From: an uncultured Elusimicrobia bacterium
GTDB taxonomy: Bacteria > Elusimicrobiota > Endomicrobiia > Endomicrobiales > Endomicrobiaceae
NCBI GenBank assembly: GCA_937916125.1
Contig: CALGGE010000040.1
Coordinates: forward strand, 1 to 18,672
Length of the DNA stretch: 18,672 nucleotides
Direction: 5' to 3'
Below, one piece after another: positions 13,714-18,672 of this stretch; positions within the stretch are counted from its first letter, which is position 1; every line of letters begins with the position of its first letter. The notes beneath the pieces were generated by a model. It saw nothing but the letters and a program-made list of their open reading frames with translations. It had not been told where the DNA came from and did not search any database. Both the position numbers and the translations under genes were made by a program.

Positions 13714-14241
13714 TTATTTTTCAGCCAAATATTTCTCATAGCCGAGTTCATTCAATTTTTTATCTTTGGCAAGTATTTTTTCTTTCATTTGTTTTCTGTA
13801 ATCAATAAGTTTATTTGACATATTTTTATCGCTTACGGCTAAAATTTCCATAGCCAAAATTGCAGCATTTATCGCACCTGCTTTACCTATGGACACGCAT
13901 GCAACAGGAATAGAAGGAGGCATCTGTGCTATAGAAAAAAGTGCATCCATACCGGCAAGAGCTTTTCCCTCCATAGGCACACCTATAACGGGAAGTATCG
14001 TCTCGGATGCAACTACTCCGGGAAGAGCCGCAGACATTCCGGCAACGGCTATAAAAACTTTTGCTCCGTTATTTTCAGCATTGTTTACGCATTGTTTTAC
14101 AAATTCCGAAGTTCTGTGTGCGGATGCAATGTTAACCGAATATTTTATAGCAAACTTATCAAAAATTTTTAAAGTTTCCGCTACCGTCGGTAAATCCGAA
14201 TCGGAACCCATTATAACCGCTACTTCTGTTTGTTTATCCAT
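13714..14241 (-). CDS. purE: N5-carboxyaminoimidazole ribonucleotide mutase
   Basis: PurE makes CAIR in purine synthesis. The 175 residues contain GSDSDLP (12-18), IASAHRT with catalytic His42, AGMSAALPGVVASETILPVIGVP and SIAQMPPSIPVA. SAHRT instead of SAHK points to the class I mutase, which uses N5-CAIR made by PurK; no purK is in this window. AGAGG lies 8 nt before the ATG, and the gene overlaps the 3' end of purD by 22 nt. A C-terminal extension (KQMKEKILAKDKKLNELGYEK) is charged and helical. Confidence 0.95.
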   Translation of the reverse strand: MDKQTEVAVIMGSDSDLPTVAETLKIFDKFAIKYSVNIASAHRTSEFVKQCVNNAENNGAKVFIAVAGMSAALPGVVASETILPVIGVPMEGKALAGMDALFSIAQMPPSIPVACVSIGKAGAINAAILAMEILAVSDKNMSNKLIDYRKQMKEKILAKDKKLNELGYEKYLAEK

Positions 14242-15515
14242 TTTAATGCCCTCTGTGCAATATCTTTTCTGTAATGCATTTTATCAAATTTTATTTTCGG
14301 CAAAACAGCATAAACTTTATCAATTGCCGATTTTATATCGTCGGCAAGAGATGTAACAACAAGCACTCTTCCGCCGGAAGTTAAAACATTTCCGTCATCG
14401 GCTTTTTTTGTTCCCGCGTGGAAAACAATTGCCTCTTCTTCCTTAACATTTTCAAGTCCCGATATAGGTAAATTCTTCTCATATTTTTCCGGATAGCCGC
14501 CTGAAGCAAGCACAACGCAAACTGCGGATTTCCCGGACCATTTTATATCAACTTCGTCGAGAGTTCCCGAAACGGTATGCTCAACTATATCCGCCAAATC
14601 CGTCTCTAACAAAGGAAGAATTACCTGTGTTTCGGGATCACCGAACCTGCAATTAAATTCCAAAACATACGGGTTACCGTTATCAACCATAAAACCGATA
14701 TACAAAATTCCTTTATAATCTATATTTTCTTTTTGTAAACCGTTTATAATATTCGGCATTATTTCATTTTTTACTTTATTCAACAATTCTTTTGTTGCAA
14801 CCGGTGCGGGAGCATAAGCACCCATACCGCCGGTATTTAAACCGGTATCGCCGTCACCGACTCTTTTATGATCCTGTGCTGCCGGCATTATTGAAAAATG
14901 TTTCCCGTCAACAAAAACAAGAACCGAAGTTTCCTGTCCCTCAAGCCACTGTTCAAAAATTATTTTATCGCCGGCAGAACCGAAAGATTTATCCTGCATT
15001 ATTTCTTTTAACGCAACCAAAGCATCTGCTCTGTTTTGACACATTATAACGCCTTTCCCGGCAGCAAGACCGTCGGCTTTAACAACTACTTTTTTATTTT
15101 CTTCCCACTCTTCTTTAAGAAATTTTTCCGCAGAAGCAAAATCCGTAAAAGTTCTGTATTCTGCCGTCGGAACACCGTATTTTTTCATAAAATCTTTGGC
15201 AAAAGTTTTGCTTGCTTCAAGCATTGCACCTTTTTTGGAAGGACCAAAAATTTTTAATCCTTTGGAATTAAAAAAATCCGTTATTCCAAGAGCTAAAGGA
15301 ACTTCCGGACCGACAAAAGTATAATCTATTTTATTTTCCAAAGCAAATTTAGCAAGACTTTCAAAATCGTCAACTTTAATATTTACAATTTCAGACTGTT
15401 TGGCAATTCCGGCATTCCCCGTAGCACAATAAATTTTATTGATTTTTTTGCTTTGAGCAAGTTTCCAAACAATAGCGTGTTCTCTTCCGCCGCTGCCTAT
15501 AACTAAAAATTTCAT
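14220..15515 (-). CDS. purD: Phosphoribosylamine-glycine ligase (GAR synthetase)
   Basis: PurD joins glycine to phosphoribosylamine using ATP, the second step of purine synthesis. The 431 residues have the N-terminal IGSGGREHAIVWKL, PEVPLALGITDFF, the ATP-grasp parts VVKADGLAAGKGV and EQWLEGQETSVL, PAAQDHKRVGDGDTGLNTGGMG and the metal site VLEFNCRFGDPETQ, followed by the small C-terminal domain. The ATG at 15515 is chosen over that at 15542 because the protein family begins at MKFLVIGSGGREH and a GAGAGGG site lies just upstream. It is overlapped by purE downstream. Confidence 0.97.
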   Translation of the reverse strand: MKFLVIGSGGREHAIVWKLAQSKKINKIYCATGNAGIAKQSEIVNIKVDDFESLAKFALENKIDYTFVGPEVPLALGITDFFNSKGLKIFGPSKKGAMLEASKTFAKDFMKKYGVPTAEYRTFTDFASAEKFLKEEWEENKKVVVKADGLAAGKGVIMCQNRADALVALKEIMQDKSFGSAGDKIIFEQWLEGQETSVLVFVDGKHFSIMPAAQDHKRVGDGDTGLNTGGMGAYAPAPVATKELLNKVKNEIMPNIINGLQKENIDYKGILYIGFMVDNGNPYVLEFNCRFGDPETQVILPLLETDLADIVEHTVSGTLDEVDIKWSGKSAVCVVLASGGYPEKYEKNLPISGLENVKEEEAIVFHAGTKKADDGNVLTSGGRVLVVTSLADDIKSAIDKVYAVLPKIKFDKMHYRKDIAQRALKWINKQK

Positions 15516-15587
15516 ATTTCCCTCTCTTATATTTCCAACCATACAACATTTTGTCGTTATGTCATTATCAACCGTTCAACTGTTAAG

Positions 15588-15893
15588 CTAAAATATGTAT
15601 TTATCGAAGAATTTAACTAAAATCAAAAATGATACAAATGAAATTACAAATGTCACCACCATCGTTATCCAATTGGCTTTTATTACGGATTTTATATCCG
15701 AGTTTCCCTTTGAACTTCTTTGCATGGCATATTTATACCTCAATTCTTTGCTTAAGTCGGCATATTCAACAAAAGAAGAGCAAGTATCCTGTTCCCTCTT
15801 CCATTTACAATCAACCATACAAAATACTTTACCTTCTCCATTTTGATCAACATTATTATCACCTTGAAAAAGACAAGTAATACAATTTTTCAT
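15588..15893 (-). CDS. Small Cys-rich single-pass membrane protein, unknown function
   Basis: A 101-residue protein that I do not recognise. The N-terminal third has five cysteines (4, 7, 25, 29, 38) in the order C-x2-C...C-x3-C...C with WKREQDTCSSFVEY, which could bind zinc or an iron-sulphur cluster. A charged stretch follows (ADLSKELRYKYAMQ), then one membrane segment at about 75-96 and a short basic tail. The cysteine domain would lie in the cytoplasm if the basic end rule is weak here; orientation is uncertain. GGAG lies 6 nt before the ATG. It sits between purQ and purD in the same direction and is probably co-transcribed, which makes a chance open frame unlikely. Confidence 0.75.
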   Translation of the reverse strand: MKNCITCLFQGDNNVDQNGEGKVFCMVDCKWKREQDTCSSFVEYADLSKELRYKYAMQRSSKGNSDIKSVIKANWITMVVTFVISFVSFLILVKFFDKYIF

Positions 15894-15970
15894 TTTTTAC
15901 TCCTTCCGTCTTTATCCGTCATTGCTAAACCAACAGTTGCATCGACGTTTGAATATGCAAATATATTAAG

Positions 15971-16747
15971 TTAAACCCTTTCTACGGCATTTTGAAATAT
16001 CTGTTTTCCCCAACCGTAAAATCCGTCAAAACCTTCTCTCGCAGGATGCTGAAGAGCATAAACATATCTCTCCGGATGAGGCATAAGCCCGAAAACATTT
16101 CCTTTATCATTGCAAATACCCGCAATACCGTTTAAAGAACCGTTAGGATCTTGCGGATATGCGGTTTTATTTCCGTTCTTATCACAATATCTGAAAACTA
16201 CCTGATTATTTTTTTCTATCTCTGCGAGTACATTTTTATCGGCAACAAATTTACCCTCACCGTGTGCAACCGGAAGAGATATCACATCGGGTAGATTCCT
16301 CGTCCACAAACAAGATGTCGTCCCGTTTACTTTTTCCGTTTTTAAATATACCCATCTGCACTCAAATTTATTGCTATCGTTATAAGAAAGTGTTGAAATC
16401 TGTTCAAAATTTTTCGGTTTGGGAAGAAGTCCCATTTTTACAAGAACCTGAAAACCGTTGCAAATACCTATAATAGGTTTACCCGACAATGCAAACTTTT
16501 TTACATTATCTCCGAGCTTATTTTTTATCTCATTGGAAAGAATCTTTCCTGAAGCGATATCGTCTCCGTAAGAAAATCCCCCGGGAACGGCCAAAATATC
16601 ATAAGATAAAACTTTATTTTTATTGGAAATAAGTTCGTTTATGTGAACTCTGTCAACCGTTGCACCGCACAACTCAAATGCAGTCTTTAATTCATAATCA
16701 CAATTTGTTCCTGCAGTTCTTATAATAATTGTTTTTACTTTTTTCAT
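15971..16747 (-). CDS. purQ: Phosphoribosylformylglycinamidine synthase, glutaminase subunit
   Basis: PurQ releases ammonia from glutamine for PurL in step four of purine synthesis. The 258 residues form a class I glutamine amidotransferase: AGTNCDYE near the N-terminus, VPGGFSYGDD (54-63), nucleophile Cys96 in GICNGFQVL, and the His-Glu pair in LMPHPERYV. At 258 residues it is longer than the roughly 230 of the short form. The ATG at 16747 gives the best match to family N-termini and begins 5 nt after the purL stop; an ATG at 16759 overlapping that stop is also possible. Neither has a clear ribosome site, so translation is probably coupled to purL. Confidence 0.95.
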   Translation of the reverse strand: MKKVKTIIIRTAGTNCDYELKTAFELCGATVDRVHINELISNKNKVLSYDILAVPGGFSYGDDIASGKILSNEIKNKLGDNVKKFALSGKPIIGICNGFQVLVKMGLLPKPKNFEQISTLSYNDSNKFECRWVYLKTEKVNGTTSCLWTRNLPDVISLPVAHGEGKFVADKNVLAEIEKNNQVVFRYCDKNGNKTAYPQDPNGSLNGIAGICNDKGNVFGLMPHPERYVYALQHPAREGFDGFYGWGKQIFQNAVERV

Positions 16748-16752
16748 ATAGT

Positions 16753-18672
16753 TTACCATTGCAAAGTTTTTTGCCAAGCCTTTTGTAAATTTTTTATATT
16801 TTCTTTTATCGACATTTTTTGTTTTTTTGACGAAACAACTACATTTTTATCTTCGGAAACTTTTCCTATTTTGGAAATAACACTTCCTTTAAAAATCTTC
16901 TCGAATTCTTTTTCATTTTCGGAATTTACTTCAACTATAAATCTTGAATTACTTTCCGAGAATAATATTTCCGCGACTGTCATTTTTTCATTTGTTTTAA
17001 TCAAGTCCGCATCAATCTCAACACCTTTATCTCCGGCAAATGCCATTTCTGAAATTGCCGTTATAAAACCGCCGTCGGAACAATCGTGACAAGACTCAAC
17101 AAGTCCCGCATTTATTGCTTTATGAACTTTCTTCATCAACTCTTTGGAAACTTTTACATCCACTTCCGGAACAATTCCGTTTTTAATATTATTTATCTTT
17201 GCATATACCGAACCGCCAAGCTCATTTTTCGTCATACCCAAAATATAAATACCGTTTCCTGCCTGCTTCAAATCCATGGTTACGGTTTTTGTAACATCTT
17301 CAATTACCGACATTGACGAAACCAAAAATGCCGGAGGAATAGAGTATGTCTTACCGTCTATGGCATATTCATTATAAAGACTGTCTTTACCGGAAATAAA
17401 CGGAACTCCGTAACCTAAAGATAAATCGTAAGCAGCCTGTGCCGCACGAACAAGGCTTCCCAAGATTTCAGGTTTGTTAGGATTTCCCCAACAAAAATTA
17501 TCGAGCAACGAAATTTTTTCGGGATCTGCACCGACGCAAACTGCATTTCTCATTGCTTCTTCAATTGCCGACGCCGTCATTTTATAAGTATCTGTTTTCC
17601 CATATTCAGGATTTAATCCGTTGGAAAGGACTACACCTTTTTTAGTTCCCTTTACGATGGTATACGGCCAGATAACCGCCGCATCCTGAGGACCGGAATT
17701 TGTTATCGAGCTGCCCTGTAAAGGTTTTACTACCGTCTGTCCCTGAACTTCGTGGTCATATTGTCTTATAATCCAGTCTCTCGAGCAGACATTTATATCC
17801 GCCAAAACATCTTTCATATCTTTAGCAATTTGTTTTTCCGATGCTTTTACGGAAGCCTGTTTTTTGGAAACTTTTTCTTTCCATACGGCACTTCTTGTCG
17901 GTTTAGGAACTCCGTCGTGCAAGAAACTCATTTCCATGTCTGCAACAATTTCTTTTCCGTATTTCAAAATAAGTTTTTTGTCATTAGTAAACTTTCCTAT
18001 AAAAGTTGCTTCAACATTTTCTTTTTTAAACAAATTTAAAATTTTATTTTTGTTTTTTGGAGGAACGGCAAACACCATTCTTTCCTGAGCTTCGGAAATC
18101 CATATTTCCCAAGGATCAAGCCCTTTATACTTTAAAGGAACTTTTTCAAGTTCTACAACTACGCCCGTTTTCTCACCGAGTTCGCCGACAGCACTTGAAA
18201 GCCCGCCTGCTCCGCAATCGGTAACTGCTCTGTAAAGATTAAGGTCTCTTGCCTTAAGCATTGTATCAAGAACTTTCTTTTCCACAATCGGGTTACCGAT
18301 TTGCACCGCACTTACATCGGACTCTTTATCCAGCTCTACGGAAGAAAATGTTGCTCCGTGAATACCGTCACGCCCCGTTCTCCCTCCGACGACAAGAACA
18401 AGATCTCCCGGTTTAACTTCTTTCTCTGACATTTTCTTGGGAATTATTCCCATCGTTCCGCAATATACTAACGGGTTAGCCATATAGCCTTTATCGAAGA
18501 ACACTCCGCCGTTTACCGTCGGGATACCCATTCTGTTGCCGTAATCACGCACACCGGAAACAACACCCTTGGCTATTCTTTTCGGATGATGCATTCCTTC
18601 AGGTACATCACTTGCTTTCGTATCGGGAAGACCGAAATCGCCCGAATCCATGGGCATGTGTTCCGCCCACCT
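16753..18672 (-). CDS. purL: Phosphoribosylformylglycinamidine synthase, synthetase subunit (5' end off window)
   Basis: PurL converts FGAR to FGAM with ATP and ammonia from PurQ. About 639 residues of the C-terminal part are present; the frame stays open to the right edge (RWAEH before the first ATG at 18657), so that ATG is internal. Visible: VRDYGNRMGIPTVNGGVFFD, GGRTGRDGIHGATFSSVEL, AVTDCGAGGLSSAVGELG, the second synthetase repeat with LSNGLNPEYGKTD and DNFCWGNP, VPFISGKDSLYNEY, and SCHDCSDGGFITAISEMAFAG near the end. GGRTGRDGIHGATFSS and the length suggest a longer PurL type. No glutaminase domain is fused, matching the separate purQ. Confidence 0.96.
   Translation of the reverse strand, partial: RWAEHMPMDSGDFGLPDTKASDVPEGMHHPKRIAKGVVSGVRDYGNRMGIPTVNGGVFFDKGYMANPLVYCGTMGIIPKKMSEKEVKPGDLVLVVGGRTGRDGIHGATFSSVELDKESDVSAVQIGNPIVEKKVLDTMLKARDLNLYRAVTDCGAGGLSSAVGELGEKTGVVVELEKVPLKYKGLDPWEIWISEAQERMVFAVPPKNKNKILNLFKKENVEATFIGKFTNDKKLILKYGKEIVADMEMSFLHDGVPKPTRSAVWKEKVSKKQASVKASEKQIAKDMKDVLADINVCSRDWIIRQYDHEVQGQTVVKPLQGSSITNSGPQDAAVIWPYTIVKGTKKGVVLSNGLNPEYGKTDTYKMTASAIEEAMRNAVCVGADPEKISLLDNFCWGNPNKPEILGSLVRAAQAAYDLSLGYGVPFISGKDSLYNEYAIDGKTYSIPPAFLVSSMSVIEDVTKTVTMDLKQAGNGIYILGMTKNELGGSVYAKINNIKNGIVPEVDVKVSKELMKKVHKAINAGLVESCHDCSDGGFITAISEMAFAGDKGVEIDADLIKTNEKMTVAEILFSESNSRFIVEVNSENEKEFEKIFKGSVISKIGKVSEDKNVVVSSKKQKMSIKENIKNLQKAWQKTLQW

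Noticed and set aside
15937..15960. TTGCAT/ATGCAA inverted repeat between purQ and the small membrane protein gene
   Set aside because: Six pairs with a 12-nt loop and no T tract; likely chance in AT-rich DNA.
18657..18657. ATG at 18657 as the purL start
   Set aside because: The frame stays open to the window edge and the encoded sequence begins in the middle of the first synthetase domain, so this Met is internal.

Overview
The window is a chimera of three unequal parts. Bases 1-26 are leftover Illumina TruSeq-type adapter. Bases 27 to about 786 are a very AT-rich eukaryotic (protist-like) gene fragment: an N-terminally cut B-box/coiled-coil protein interrupted by a 28-nt GT...AG intron. 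From about 787 to 18672 the sequence is a compact bacterial chromosome segment of moderately low GC. The junction cuts the end of a bacterial transketolase gene, so the join is best read as a library, amplification or assembly artefact rather than gene transfer. The bacterium is probably a Gram-negative anaerobe. Elusimicrobiota (Endomicrobium-like) is my best guess, from the lone short type IV pseudopilin, split transketolase, PduL and overall protein style, but I could not test this.

Almost all bacterial genes lie on the minus strand. Read in the direction of transcription (right to left), the first block is nucleotide synthesis: purL (5' end off the window), purQ, a small Cys-rich membrane protein, purD, purE, pyrR, then a 195-bp spacer of short tandem repeats, then pyrB, pyrC and pyrK. 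A pseudopilin gene and tRNA-Ser(CGA) follow. Genes overlap or sit a few bases apart, which suggests one or two long operons.

A short plus-strand island (8551-9193) carries tRNA-Leu(CAA) with a consensus promoter, an intrinsic terminator, and a C_GCAxxG_C_C family gene placed directly behind the terminator. A second perfect consensus promoter (9333-9361, minus) has no obvious gene.

The left minus-strand block is central carbon and sugar-phosphate metabolism: tpiA, pduL, rpiB, a DUF4139 secreted protein, deoC, a membrane GAF-domain sensor, and the two halves of transketolase (tktA, tktB). Together these interconvert deoxyribose-5-P, pentose phosphates and triose phosphates, and could link acetyl-CoA to acetyl-P. 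The DUF4139 gene, deoC and the sensor gene overlap by 4-7 bases, so they are probably translationally coupled.

The most unusual bacterial feature is the intergenic DNA. Several spacers are built from in-phase 8-bp repeats (GTTGAARA / CAATCTTC types) and 7-bp repeats (AATGTAY) capped by GGCAAC hexamers. Copies occur beside tktB, pduL, tpiA and pyrB, in both orientations. Hairpins enclosing stop codons of tpiA and tktA are a second recurring structure.
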